A program made the translations under genes and the position numbers. A stretch of 64,000 bases of DNA from Streptomyces sp. NBS 14/10 (GTDB lineage: Bacteria; Actinomycetota; Actinomycetes; Streptomycetales; Streptomycetaceae), in contig NZ_NCSM01000080.1 in the NCBI RefSeq assembly GCF_002224125.1, positions 34,396-98,395 on the forward strand, read 5' to 3'. Below, piece by piece: positions 16,635 to 27,876 of the stretch. Each line of letters starts with the position of its first letter. Within the stretch, counting starts at the first letter, position 1. The notes below the pieces were generated by a model. It was not told where the DNA came from. It saw only the letters and a program-made list of their open reading frames with translations, and made no database searches.

Positions 16635-17885
16635 TCACAGGACGGCCGACTTGAGCGGCACCGACGGGTCCGCGGCGAGGGCGCGGTCCAGCCGGGAGCC
16701 CTGCTCGATCAGCTTGCGGCCCTGGGCCAGATCGCGCGGACGGCCGACGGCCAGCAGGGCGACCAGCGCCCCGTCGCGCAGCCAGCACACCGACCAGGCC
16801 GCGCCCTCCGGGTCGCCGCGCCAGACGAGTTCGTCGGCGGCGGCGTGGTGGCCCACGTACTGCACGAAGCGGCCGAACTGCTCGGACCAGAAATACGGCA
16901 CCGGGTCGTAGACCGAACCGGTGAAATGCGCGGTCCTGCTGCCGACCACATTGGCGGCGACGGTGCGCGGCCCCTGGAGGGCGTTGTCCCAGTGGTGCAC
17001 CAGCAGCCGCTCGCCGTAGCGCGCGGAGGGGAACGACGCGCAGTCACCGACGGCGTACACGTCGGGCGCCGAGGTGCGCAGCTGTTCGTCGGCGGCGACG
17101 GACCGGTCCGGGGCCAGCTCGACGCCCGAGCCCGCCAGCCAGCCCGTGGCGGGCCGCGCCCCGATGCCGACGACCACCGCGTCCGCGCTCAGCCGGGTGC
17201 CGTCCTGGAGCAGCACCCCCTGCTCGTCCACGGAGGCCACCTGCGCGCCGGTGACCAGTTCGACGCCGTAGTCGGCGTACCAGCCGGCCATGGGGGCGGC
17301 GACCTCGGCCGGGAGGGCGCCCGCCAGCGGGCGGTCGGCGGCCTCCACGACGGTCACGGCGCAGCCCGCCTCGCGCGCCGCCGTGGCGAACTCCGCGCCG
17401 ATCCAGCCCGCCCCGACCACCACGATCTCGCGCTGCCCGGCGAGCACCGGACGCAGCCGCTCCGCGTCGTCGAGCGTGCGCAGCAGATGCACACCGGGCA
17501 CGCCCTCGCCGCCGGGCAGGGTGATCGGCTCGGCGCCGGTGGCGATCACCAGGACGTCGTACGACACCGGGCCCGACGCGGTCTCCAGCCGCCGCGCGCC
17601 GGTGTCCAGGCCGGTCACCGACACCCCGAGCCGCAGCTCGACGCCGAGCGCGGCGAAGTCCACGTCGAAGGCGGAGCCCTCGGCCTTGCCGAGCAGCACG
17701 GCCTTGGACAGCGGCGGCCGGTCGTACGGCTGGTGCGCCTCGGCGCCGAGCAGCAGAATGCCCCCGGTCCAGCCCTGGTCGCGCAGCGCGACAGCGGTCT
17801 GCACCCCGGCCATTCCCGCGCCGACGATCACCACTTGCTGCCCGGTGCCCCCCGGGGACGCCGACTTCGTCGTCTCATCGCTCAC
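16635..17885 (-). CDS. FAD-dependent ferredoxin-reductase-like oxidoreductase
   Basis: The 416-aa protein is a class of NAD(P)H-ferredoxin/rubredoxin reductase. It has FAD motif QVVIVGAGMAGVQTAVALRDQG, the YDRPPLSKAVL segment, NAD(P) motif EIVVVGAGWIGAEFATAAREAGCAVTVVE and the second FAD motif APDVYAVGDCASF, followed by a reductase C-terminal domain (WSEQFGRFVQYVGHH). GTG start at 17883-17885. It is divergent from the TPP riboswitch of the thi operon; no ferredoxin gene is adjacent, so its partner is not known. Confidence 0.88.
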   Translation of the reverse strand: MSDETTKSASPGGTGQQVVIVGAGMAGVQTAVALRDQGWTGGILLLGAEAHQPYDRPPLSKAVLLGKAEGSAFDVDFAALGVELRLGVSVTGLDTGARRLETASGPVSYDVLVIATGAEPITLPGGEGVPGVHLLRTLDDAERLRPVLAGQREIVVVGAGWIGAEFATAAREAGCAVTVVEAADRPLAGALPAEVAAPMAGWYADYGVELVTGAQVASVDEQGVLLQDGTRLSADAVVVGIGARPATGWLAGSGVELAPDRSVAADEQLRTSAPDVYAVGDCASFPSARYGERLLVHHWDNALQGPRTVAANVVGSRTAHFTGSVYDPVPYFWSEQFGRFVQYVGHHAAADELVWRGDPEGAAWSVCWLRDGALVALLAVGRPRDLAQGRKLIEQGSRLDRALAADPSVPLKSAVL

Positions 17886-17980
17886 ACGATCACTGTAGGA
17901 CGGCGCACGGGGCGCACCGGAGAACCGACTGACGAGATCTCGGGCACAGGAGCGTCTTCCGGGCGGTTCCGGCCGCGTAC

Positions 17981-17986
17981 TAGGGT
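17981..17986 (+). promoter_or_regulatory. Candidate -10 box of the thi operon
   Basis: TAGGGT fits the streptomycete TANNNT -10 pattern and lies about 15 bp before the TPP riboswitch. A good -35 hexamer is not evident. Confidence 0.5.
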
Positions 17987-18000
17987 TGGCGGGACGAAGC

Positions 18001-18100
18001 ACTCGCGGGAGCCCGACGCAGCGGGCTGAGAGGGAGGCTGAAGCGGCCTCCGACCGTACGAACCTGATCCGGGTCATGCCGGCGAAGGGAGGGGCGTTAC
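18001..18100 (+). promoter_or_regulatory. TPP riboswitch (THI element)
   Basis: The conserved thi-box segments are all present: GGGAGCCC/GGGCTGAGAGGGAGGC (helix P2-P3 with the CTGAGA core), then ACCGTACGAACCTGATCCGGGTCATGCCGGCGAAGGGAGG (split to stay short: ACCTGATC, GGGTCATGCCGGCG, AAGGGAGG). It ends 5 bp before the thiO start, so binding of thiamine pyrophosphate most likely blocks translation initiation of thiO-thiS-thiG. Confidence 0.96.
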
Positions 18101-18104
18101 GCCC

Positions 18105-19321
18105 ATGCACGCATCTCGCACACCCCCATGTACGGGGTCGGAGGGGCCGCCGGGCCGGCCGTACGACGCGCTGGTCGTCGGCGGCGGCATCATCGGCCTG
18201 GTCACGGCGTGGCGGGCGGCCCAGCGGGGCCTGCGCACCGCCGTCGCCGACCCGGCGCCGGGCGGCGGCGCGGCCCAGGTGGCGGCCGGAATGCTCGCGG
18301 CCGTCACCGAGCTCCACTACGGCGAGCAGACGCTGCTCGCCCTCAACCTCGCCTCCGCGCGCCGCTATCCGGAGTTCGTGGCCGAGCTGGAGGAGGCGAG
18401 CGGCCAGGGCGTCGGCTTCCGCGCCTGCGGCACGCTCGCCGTGGCCTTCGACCCCGACGACCGCGCCCACCTGCGCGAACTCCATGACTTCCAGCGGCGG
18501 CTCGGGCTGGAGTCGCAGTGGCTCACGGGGCGCGAATGCCGGCGCCTGGAGCCGATGCTCGCGCCGGGCGTACGCGGGGGCCTGCGCGTCGACGGGGACC
18601 ACCAGGTCGACCCGCGGCGGCTGGCGGCGGCGCTGCTGACCGCGTGCGAGCGGGCCGGCGTGGTCTTCCACCGCGGCCGCGCGGAACGGCTCACGCTCGC
18701 GGCGGACCGCGCCACCGGCGTCGAACTCGCCGACGGCACACGGCTGACCGCCGACCAAACCGTACTGGCCGCGGGCAGCTTCAGCGGGCGGCTCGCGGGC
18801 GCCCCCGAGGGCGCGCTGCCTCCCGTACGCCCCGTCAAGGGCCAGGTGCTGCGGCTGCGCGTACCGCCCGCGTACGCGCCGTTCCTGTCCCGGACCGTAC
18901 GGGCCGAGGTGCGCGGCGGACATGTCTATCTGGTGCCGCGCGAGAACGGCGAGCTGGTCGTCGGCGCCACCTCGGAAGAGCTCGGCTGGGACACCACGGT
19001 CACCGCGGGCGGCGTCTACGAACTGCTGCGCGACGCGCATGAGCTGGTGCCCGGCATCACCGAGCTGCCGCTCGTCGAGACCCGCGCCGGGCTGCGCCCC
19101 GGCTCCCCCGACAACGCGCCGCTGCTCGGCCCGAGCGCGCTGCCCGGCCTGCTCGTGGCCACCGGCCACTACCGCAACGGCGTCCTCCTCACGCCCGTCA
19201 CGGGCGACATCATGGCCGAGGTGCTGACGCGCGGCGAACTCCCGGACGAGGCCCGGCCGTTCTCCCCGCTGCGCTTCCCGGCCGCCCACCCCGGCATCCA
19301 CGTACCGCAGGAGCAGCCCGT

Positions 19322-19325
<4 letters not shown>
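18105..19325 (+). CDS. thiO: Glycine oxidase
   Basis: ThiO oxidises glycine to the imine used for the thiazole ring of thiamine. The 406-aa flavoprotein has DALVVGGGIIGLVTAWRAAQRGLRTAVAD, the VAAGMLAAVTELHYGE segment, RPVKGQVLRLR, and the C-terminal ETRAGLRPGSPDNAPLLG and GHYRNGVLLTPVTGD motifs of the glycine oxidase branch of the DAO family. It is the first gene after the TPP riboswitch and its stop overlaps the thiS start (ATGA). Confidence 0.95.
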
Positions 19326-20411
<1,086 letters not shown>

Positions 20412-20436
20412 GGCGATGAGCGGTTAGCGTGGTGAC

Positions 20437-20898
20437 ATGGGTGGCATGGTGGCCGACCGGATCGAGCGCGAGGTGTACGTCCAAGCGCCCGTCGACCGCG
20501 TATGGCGGGTGCTGACGACCCCCGAGCACATCCGCGTCTGGTACGCGTTCGAGGGGTGCGAAGTCGACCCGCGCCCCGGCGGGACGCTCCGCTTCCGGTG
20601 GGATGAGCAGGGGGAGTTCCACGGCAGGGTGGAGAAGTCGGTGCCGGACGCGCTGTTCCGCTTCCGGCTCGCCAGCGAACCGGACCGCGCTCTGGGCGCG
20701 GAACCGGGCGACTCGACCCTGGTGGAGTTCGCGCTCTCCGCCGAGGGCCCCGGCACCCGGCTCCGGCTGACCGAGAGCGGCATCCAGGAGCTCGCGGTGC
20801 CGGACGCCGCGAAGGCCAAGCACGCGGAGTACGCCGCCGCGACCTGGGCCACCGCACTGGAGGAGCTGTCCGCGCTGGCCGCCGCGTCGCACAACTAG
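20437..20898 (+). CDS. AHSA1-like SRPBCC protein
   Basis: This 153-aa protein has the START-like fold of the Aha1/AHSA1 group: IEREVYVQAPVDRVWRVLTTPEHIRVWYAFEGCEVDPRPGGTLRFRW at the start and a long C-terminal helix ATWATALEELSALAA. These proteins bind hydrophobic ligands or chaperone clients; no function can be assigned. It follows thiG by 25 bp, on the same strand. Confidence 0.85.
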   Translation: MGGMVADRIEREVYVQAPVDRVWRVLTTPEHIRVWYAFEGCEVDPRPGGTLRFRWDEQGEFHGRVEKSVPDALFRFRLASEPDRALGAEPGDSTLVEFALSAEGPGTRLRLTESGIQELAVPDAAKAKHAEYAAATWATALEELSALAAASHN

Positions 20899-21004
20899 GA
20901 CCGACCCGCCGCCGCGCCGCCAAGACCGCGGCGCCCGGTGTCACCGTTCGGCACCAGTCCCGTGCCCGGGCCTGGCAGGTGACGTTGCGTGTCGTGTCGG
21001 CTCG

Positions 21005-21010
21005 TAGACT
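21005..21010 (+). promoter_or_regulatory. Candidate -10 box of the PASTA kinase gene
   Basis: TAGACT lies 8 bp upstream of the GTG start at 21019 and no ribosome binding site is present, so a leaderless mRNA is likely. TGACGT at 20980-20985 may be the -35 box, with 19-bp spacing. Confidence 0.5.
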
Positions 21011-21018
21011 GCTCTCTC

Positions 21019-22971
21019 GTGGATACGACCCTGCATGACCCCTTGGTCGGACAGCTGCTCGACGGCCGCTATCGCGTCGAGGCGCGCATCGCCGTGGGCG
21101 GCATGGCGACGGTCTACCGCGCCGTCGACACGCGGCTCGACCGCGTGCTGGCCCTCAAGGTGATGCATCAGTCGCTCGCCACCGACGACGCCTTCGTCGA
21201 GCGCTTCATCCGCGAGGCGAAGTCCGTGGCCAGGCTCGCCCACCCCAATGTGGTCGGCGTTTTCGACCAGGGCACCGACGGCTCCCATGTCTATCTCGCG
21301 ATGGAGTACGTCGCCGGGTGCACGCTGCGCGATGTGCTGCGCGAGCGCGGCGCGCTGCAGCCGCGGGCCACGCTGGACATCCTGGAGCCGGTGCTTGCCG
21401 CGCTCGGGGCGGCGCACCGCGCGGGGTTCGTCCACCGGGACATGAAGCCGGAGAACGTGCTGATCGGCGACGACGGCCGGGTGAAGGTCGCCGACTTCGG
21501 GCTGGTCCGGGCCGTGGACACCAACACCAACGCCTCCACCGGCACCCTGCTTGGCACCGTCTCCTATCTCGCGCCCGAGCAGATCGAGCACGGCACGGCC
21601 GACACCCGCGCCGATGTCTACGCCTGCGGCGTGATGCTCTACGAGATGCTGACCGGCGCCAAGCCGCACACCGGCACCGTCCCGGCGCAGGTCCTCTACC
21701 AGCGGCTGAACGAGGACGTGCCCGCGCCGTCCGCCCTCGCGCCGGGGGTCGCCCCGCAGCTGGACGCGCTGGTCGCCGCGGCCACCGCGCGCGAGCTCGG
21801 GCAGCGCCCCGCCGACGCGGTCGAACTGCTCGGCCTCGCGCGGGCCGCGCGCGCCGCGCTGACCGACGAACAGCTCGACGCCGTGCCTCCGCAGGCCAAG
21901 GCGGACGCGCACGACGGCTCCGAGGACCGTACGAGCGTGATCCCGCGCCCGGTCGGCGGTATCGGGGGGCCGGTGCCCGCCGATGAGCAGCAGCTCAATC
22001 TCACCACCAGGCTGGAGCTGCCGCCGCAGCCGCCGCAGACCGGTCCTCCCCGGCGGTCCGCCGGCCGCGGCCGGCTGCCGCGCCGCGGGATCGTGACGAT
22101 CGTGGTCGGGCTGGTGCTCGCGCTCGGCGTCGGGGTGGGCATCTGGTACATCAATTCCGGCCAGTTCACCAAGGTGCCCTATGTGCTGGGCAAGTCCGAG
22201 GCGGACGCCCGGAAGAAGCTGAAGGACGCCGGGCTCGAGGTGAAGATCACCCGGGAGTTCAGCGATGTCGTGGACAAGGGCGAGGTCATCAAGACCGACC
22301 CGGGCGGCGGCAAGCAGATCCGCAACACCGGCACGGTGACGATCCACGTCTCCGACGGGCCGCCGCGTACACAGGTGCCCAATGTGGTGGGCATGCCGCT
22401 CAAGGAGGCGAAGCAGCAGATCTCGGACGCGAATCTGTCCGTCGGCGAGGTGACCGAGACCTTCAGCGACGAGACGCCGCAGGGCGTGGTGCGCAGCACC
22501 GACCCGGCAGCCGGCACCACCCGCCGGCCGAACACCCGCGTGGGGATCGAGGTCAGCAGGGGCCCCAAGATCGAGATCCCCGATGTGATCGGCGAGTCCG
22601 AGGTCGACGCCCGGGCCGAGCTGACCGAGGCGGGGTTCACGGTGGAGATCGCGTCGGAGCGGGTCTTCTCCGACGAGGACAAGGGCTCGGTCGCGGACCA
22701 GTCCCCGCCTTCGGGCAATGGCGCTGTGGGCGCCAAGGGCGACAAGGTGACGCTGACCCTGTCCAAGGGTCAGGAGATGATCGAGGTGCCGGACGTCACG
22801 GGCCTGTCCGAGGACGACGCCAAGCAGACCCTGGAGGCGGCGGGCTTCGAGGTCGACGTGGACAAGCCGCTGCTGTTCCCCGGTGACACGGTCACCGACC
22901 AGTCGGTGGACGGCGGGGACGAGGCGCCCAAGGGCAGCTCCATCACGATCAAGTTCAAGGGCGTCTTCTGA
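21019..22971 (+). CDS. PASTA-domain Ser/Thr protein kinase (PknB-like)
   Basis: The 650-aa kinase has a glycine loop AVGGMATVYRA (25-35), the ATP lysine K47, HRD catalytic D141 (FVHRDMKPEN), DFG D159 and YLAPEQ. It is an RD-type kinase like PknB. A basic/Pro-rich linker leads to one membrane segment at about residues 356-378 and four extracellular PASTA domains, which bind peptidoglycan fragments and lipid II. Substrates usually include cell-wall and division proteins. The GTG start is favoured by the -10 box 8 bp upstream; a longer ORF would run into the promoter. Confidence 0.94.
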   Translation: MDTTLHDPLVGQLLDGRYRVEARIAVGGMATVYRAVDTRLDRVLALKVMHQSLATDDAFVERFIREAKSVARLAHPNVVGVFDQGTDGSHVYLAMEYVAGCTLRDVLRERGALQPRATLDILEPVLAALGAAHRAGFVHRDMKPENVLIGDDGRVKVADFGLVRAVDTNTNASTGTLLGTVSYLAPEQIEHGTADTRADVYACGVMLYEMLTGAKPHTGTVPAQVLYQRLNEDVPAPSALAPGVAPQLDALVAAATARELGQRPADAVELLGLARAARAALTDEQLDAVPPQAKADAHDGSEDRTSVIPRPVGGIGGPVPADEQQLNLTTRLELPPQPPQTGPPRRSAGRGRLPRRGIVTIVVGLVLALGVGVGIWYINSGQFTKVPYVLGKSEADARKKLKDAGLEVKITREFSDVVDKGEVIKTDPGGGKQIRNTGTVTIHVSDGPPRTQVPNVVGMPLKEAKQQISDANLSVGEVTETFSDETPQGVVRSTDPAAGTTRRPNTRVGIEVSRGPKIEIPDVIGESEVDARAELTEAGFTVEIASERVFSDEDKGSVADQSPPSGNGAVGAKGDKVTLTLSKGQEMIEVPDVTGLSEDDAKQTLEAAGFEVDVDKPLLFPGDTVTDQSVDGGDEAPKGSSITIKFKGVF

Positions 22972-23037
22972 GAGCCTTGAAGGGATGCCCCCGGGCCCGG
23001 CGCACGGCCGTCGGGCCCGGACTGGCACCCTGGCCTC

Positions 23038-23919
23038 GTGAGTACGTCCAAGAACCGCGCCCGCACCCGCAATCCGGTCGGCGGCCATATCCGCGTGGCC
23101 GGCGGCCTGGCCACCATCGGCCTGCCGTACGCCCGCGACATCGGCGCCGAGACCGTCCAGGTCTTCGTCGCCAACCCGCGCGGCTGGGCCACCCCGCACG
23201 GTGTGGCGGCGGAGGACGAGAAGTTCCGCGCGGCGTGTGCCGACGAGTCGATCACGGCGTACGTCCACGCCCCCTACCTGATCAACTTCGGCTCGCACAG
23301 CGCCGAGACGGCCGAGCGGTCGGTCGACTCGCTGCGCCACTCACTGCGGCGGGGCCGCGCCATCGGTGCGCTGGGCGTCGTCGTCCACACGGGCTCCGCC
23401 ACCGGCGGCCGGCCGCGGCCCAAGGCGCTCGCCCAGGTACGGGAGCGCGTCCTGCCGCTGCTCGACGAGCTCACCCACGACGACGGCCCCTTTCTGCTGC
23501 TGGAGCCGACGGCCGGCCAGGGCGCCTCGCTGTGTTCGCTGGTCGAGGACCTGGGCCCGTACTTCGACGCACTGGACCGCCATCCCAGGCTTGGCGTCTG
23601 CCTGGACACCTGCCATGTCTTCGCCGCCGGTCACGATCTGGCGGCCCCGGGCGGGATGAAGAAGACCCTCGACGAGCTGGTCGCGGTCACGGGCAAAGGT
23701 CGGCTGAAACTGATCCATGCCAATGACTCCAAGGACGTCGTCGGGGCCCATAAGGACCGCCACGAGAACATCGGCACGGGCCATATCGGCGCCGATCCGT
23801 TCCGGGAGCTGTTCCGGCATCCGGCGACGAAGGGGGTGCCGCTGGTGATCGAGACTCCGGGCGGCAAGGAGGGGCATGCGACGGATGTGGCGCGGCTCAA
23901 GGAGCTCCGCGACGGCTGA
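23038..23919 (+). CDS. nfo: Endonuclease IV (AP endonuclease)
   Basis: Nfo-type enzymes cut DNA at abasic sites with a three-zinc cluster. The 293-aa protein contains the metal-ligand motifs YVHAPYLIN, VVHTGS, LLEPTAGQG, CLDTCHVFAAGHD, LIHANDSKD, RHENIGTGHIG and LVIETPGG. GTG start at 23038. It follows the kinase gene by 66 bp and may share its transcript. Confidence 0.93.
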   Translation: MSTSKNRARTRNPVGGHIRVAGGLATIGLPYARDIGAETVQVFVANPRGWATPHGVAAEDEKFRAACADESITAYVHAPYLINFGSHSAETAERSVDSLRHSLRRGRAIGALGVVVHTGSATGGRPRPKALAQVRERVLPLLDELTHDDGPFLLLEPTAGQGASLCSLVEDLGPYFDALDRHPRLGVCLDTCHVFAAGHDLAAPGGMKKTLDELVAVTGKGRLKLIHANDSKDVVGAHKDRHENIGTGHIGADPFRELFRHPATKGVPLVIETPGGKEGHATDVARLKELRDG

Positions 23920-23926
23920 CGCCGAC

Positions 23927-23956
23927 AGGCATCGGGAGGCATCGGGAGGCATCGGG
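23927..23956. repeat. 10-bp tandem repeat, three copies
   Basis: AGGCATCGGG is repeated exactly three times (23927, 23937, 23947). It ends one base before the copper-type operator at 23958 and begins seven bases after the nfo stop. Confidence 0.85.
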
Positions 23957-23957
23957 A

Positions 23958-23974
23958 ATACCCCGGTGGGGTAT
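23958..23974 (+). promoter_or_regulatory. CsoR-type copper operator
   Basis: ATACCCC-GGT-GGGGTAT is a perfect 7-bp inverted repeat with a 3-nt spacer. CsoR, the actinobacterial Cu(I)-sensing repressor, binds TACCCC/GGGGTA-type palindromes. The site is 58 bp upstream of the His-rich DUF4396 gene, in the place of its promoter. CsoR binding is inferred. Confidence 0.75.
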
Positions 23975-24032
23975 CTGGTTCACCGAAGGAAACGACGGCA
24001 GGAACACCATCACCCACCGGAGAGTGAGCCCG

Positions 24033-24608
24033 ATGGAGCAGCAGGACGACGTCCACTCCGGACATGAGCACCACCAGCACGGCGACACCCCCGACCGCAC
24101 AGGTCACACCGACCACGCCGCACATGCCGGCCACACCGACCACGCCGGGCACGCCGACCACTCCGGCCACGCCCCGGCGAGCTGGGCCATGGCCGCCCAG
24201 GCCACGCTGCACTGCCTCACCGGCTGCGCCATCGGCGAGATCCTGGGCATGGCCATCGGCACCGCGCTCGGCTGGCACAACGCCCCGACCATGATCCTGG
24301 CGATCGTGCTCGCCTTCGTCTTCGGCTACTCGCTCACCATGCGCGGCGTGCTGCGCGCCGGTCTTGATCTGCGTACGGCCCTCCGGGTCGCGCTCGCCGC
24401 GGACACCGTCTCGATCCTCGTGATGGAGCTCGCAGACAACGCGACCATCGTGGTCTTCCCGGGGGCGATGGACGCGACGCTGGCCGACGCGCTGTTCTGG
24501 CTGAGCCTCGCGCTGTCCTTCGTGGTCGCCTTCGCCGTGACCACCCCCGTCAACCGGTGGATGATCGGCCGCGGCAAGGGCCACGCCGTGGTGCACCAGT
24601 ACCACTAA
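24033..24608 (+). CDS. His-rich DUF4396 membrane protein
   Basis: The first 50 residues contain 16 His, mostly as repeats of (T/A)(D)H(A)GH (HTDHAAHAGHTDHAGHADHSGH), a likely metal-binding arm. The rest matches DUF4396: a HCLTGCAIGEILGMAIG helix, then three further membrane segments, with the LVMELADNATIVVFPGAMD motif and a His-containing C-terminus. Its CsoR-like operator supports a role in copper handling, for example as an exporter or storage partner. ATG at 24033 is favoured because GGAGAG lies 8 nt before it; the GTG at 24024 would be too close. The biochemical function is unknown. Confidence 0.82.
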   Translation: MEQQDDVHSGHEHHQHGDTPDRTGHTDHAAHAGHTDHAGHADHSGHAPASWAMAAQATLHCLTGCAIGEILGMAIGTALGWHNAPTMILAIVLAFVFGYSLTMRGVLRAGLDLRTALRVALAADTVSILVMELADNATIVVFPGAMDATLADALFWLSLALSFVVAFAVTTPVNRWMIGRGKGHAVVHQYH

Positions 24609-24626
24609 CGCTTCAACGAGGCGCTG

Positions 24627-25259
24627 CTACAGCTCCGGGCCGTCCCCCGGCTGCTCCTGGTAGGAGTAGCGCTGCTCCTGCCAGGGGTCGCCGATGTTGT
24701 GATAGCCGCGCTCTTCCCAGAAGCCACGGCGGTCGGCGGTCATGTACTCCACACCCCGGACCCATTTGGGCCCCTTCCAGGCATAGAGATGGGGGACGAT
24801 CAGCCGGACCGGAAATCCGTGCTCGGCCGTCAGCAGCTCGCCGTCCTTGTGCGTGGCGAAGATGGTCTTCTCGGCGGCGAAATCCGAGAGCCGCAGATTC
24901 GAGCTGAAGCCGTACTCCGCCCACACCATCACATGCGTGACCTCGGGAGCGGGCGGCGCGAGTTCCACGATCCGACGCGCCGCCACGCCGCCCCATTCCG
25001 CGCCCAGCATGCTGAACTTCGTCACGCAGTGCAGATCGGCCACGACGGTGGAGTACGGCAGCGCCGAGAACTCGTCGTGCGTCCAGACGTGCTTTTCCCC
25101 GTCGGCGGTGGCGCCGAAGACCCGGAACTCCCAGCGGTCCGGCTTGAACTTGGGGACCGGCCCATAGTGCGTAACCGGCCAACCGCGCTGCAGCCGCTGC
25201 CCCGGGGGCAGCGGTCCGAGCTCCCCCTCGTGGCTTTCCGACTGACCCATGGGCTCCAT
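24627..25259 (-). CDS. Sulfite-oxidase-like molybdopterin protein
   Basis: The 210-aa protein matches the small bacterial sulfite-oxidase-like family: ALPYSTVVADLHCVTKFSMLGAEWGGV holds the conserved Cys that ligates molybdenum, and VWAEYGFSSNLRLSDF, EHGFPVRLIVPHLYAWKGPKWVRGVEYM and RGFWEERGYHNIGDPW follow. It lacks heme and dimerisation domains, so its electron partner is unknown. The ATG at 25259 follows AAGG; a second ATG at 25250 is possible. No signal peptide is seen. It is divergent from bfr. Confidence 0.88.
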   Translation of the reverse strand: MEPMGQSESHEGELGPLPPGQRLQRGWPVTHYGPVPKFKPDRWEFRVFGATADGEKHVWTHDEFSALPYSTVVADLHCVTKFSMLGAEWGGVAARRIVELAPPAPEVTHVMVWAEYGFSSNLRLSDFAAEKTIFATHKDGELLTAEHGFPVRLIVPHLYAWKGPKWVRGVEYMTADRRGFWEERGYHNIGDPWQEQRYSYQEQPGDGPEL

Positions 25260-25407
25260 GGTGTCAGACCTTGGAGGGTGGTCGTGACCAGGGCAGCAGC
25301 TATCCGGGCAACTCATACTAAGCGTGCACTTACTGGACGCTCTCGACGGGGCGGTGCGACGATGCGCACAACCCGCCATCCCGTTCGGATTGGAAGGAGC
25401 CCCTTCG

Positions 25408-25887
25408 ATGCAGGGCGACCCCGAGGTCCTCGAGTTTCTCAACGAACAACTGACCGGCGAGCTGACCGCGATCAATCAGTACTTCCTGCATTCGAAGATG
25501 CAGGAGAACTTCGGCTGGACGAAGCTCGCGACATACACCCGGGCGGAATCGTTCGACGAGATGAAGCACGCGGAGATGATCACCGATCGGATCCTTCTCC
25601 TGGACGGACTGCCCAATTATCAGCGGCTGTTCCATGTCCGCGTGGGCCAGACGGTCACCGAGATGTTCCAGGCGGACCGGCAGGTGGAAATCGAGGCCAT
25701 CGACCGCCTCAAGCGCGGCATCGAGGTCATGCGGACCAAGGGCGACATCACCTCGGCCAATATCTTCGAGGACATCCTCGCCGACGAAGAACACCACATC
25801 GACTATCTCGACACCCAGCTCCAGCTGATCGACAAGCTCGGCGAGGCGCTTTACATCGCCCAGCAGATCAAACAGCCGGACAGCTGA
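25408..25887 (+). CDS. bfr: Bacterioferritin
   Basis: Bfr stores iron as a 24-subunit, heme-binding shell. The 159-aa length is standard and the ferroxidase residues are all present (E18, Y25, E51, H54, and E/H in the EDILADEEHHIDYL helix), as is Met52 for heme. An AAGGAG site precedes the ATG. The convergent neighbour is bfd, whose product releases iron from Bfr. No iron box is seen upstream of bfr itself. Confidence 0.96.
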   Translation: MQGDPEVLEFLNEQLTGELTAINQYFLHSKMQENFGWTKLATYTRAESFDEMKHAEMITDRILLLDGLPNYQRLFHVRVGQTVTEMFQADRQVEIEAIDRLKRGIEVMRTKGDITSANIFEDILADEEHHIDYLDTQLQLIDKLGEALYIAQQIKQPDS

Positions 25888-25908
25888 CCGGAGAACCGGC
25901 CGGAGCGG

Positions 25909-26160
25909 TTACGCGGCTTCCGCGACCTGGGGCTCGGACCCCGCCGCGACGGCGGGCACATCGGCCGGACCGAGGCTGTCCAGGGACTCGCGCCGCGGGC
26001 ACGCCCCGCGGCCCAGCAGCGCCTGGATGCGCCGCACGCAGGAGCCGCAGTCCGTACCGGCCTTGCAGGCGCCCGCGATCTGGCGGGGGGTGCAGGCACC
26101 GGACTCGGCGTGCTCACGCACCTGCTTCTCGGTGATGCCGAAGCATGAGCAGACGTACAC
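25909..26160 (-). CDS. bfd: Bacterioferritin-associated ferredoxin
   Basis: The 83-aa protein has the Bfd [2Fe-2S] pattern: MYVCSCFGITEKQVREHAESG with a CxC pair and CKAGTDCGSCVRRI with a CxxC pair. Bfd reduces the Bfr core so that iron is mobilised. The C-terminal 25 residues are a low-complexity extension. GTG start at 26158-26160, 22 bp from an iron-box palindrome, so it should be induced when iron is scarce. Its 3' end meets bfr. Confidence 0.93.
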   Translation of the reverse strand: MYVCSCFGITEKQVREHAESGACTPRQIAGACKAGTDCGSCVRRIQALLGRGACPRRESLDSLGPADVPAVAAGSEPQVAEAA

Positions 26161-26181
26161 GCGGCTCTCCAGATCGATCAG

Positions 26182-26200
26182 TGAGGTAACCCTTACCTTA
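26182..26200 (-). promoter_or_regulatory. Iron box (DmdR1/IdeR-type operator)
   Basis: TGAGGTAACCCTTACCTTA contains the perfect 6-bp palindrome AGGTAA-CCC-TTACCT, close to the actinobacterial iron-box consensus TTAGGTTAGGCTAACCTAA. It sits 22 bp upstream of the bfd start, where repressor binding would block transcription under iron-rich conditions. Confidence 0.85.
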
Positions 26201-26228
26201 CCTTCCCCTCCCGAGGGCCGACAACGCC

Positions 26229-26262
26229 GATGGGGCGCGGATCGTGTGATCCGCGCCCCATC
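26229..26262 (-). terminator. Terminator after the DAHP synthase gene
   Basis: A perfect 15-bp stem (GATGGGGCGCGGATC and its complement) encloses GTGT, 55 bp after the DAHP synthase stop and before the bfd promoter. Confidence 0.9.
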
Positions 26263-26316
26263 GCACCGTTCAGTCCCGGTATGTCACCGGACTCCGTACG
26301 TCACCGTCCCCGTACG

Positions 26317-27853
<1,537 letters not shown>

Positions 27854-27876
27854 TCGCGCGTACTCACCGACATCGC

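Noticed and set aside
20941..23340. 799-codon ORF opposite the PASTA kinase
   Set aside because: Arg/His/Gly-rich frame shadow typical of GC-rich coding DNA; the plus-strand kinase is certain.
25260..25407. Iron box in front of bfr
   Set aside because: No AGGT(T/A)A-type palindrome could be found in the divergent bfr promoter region.
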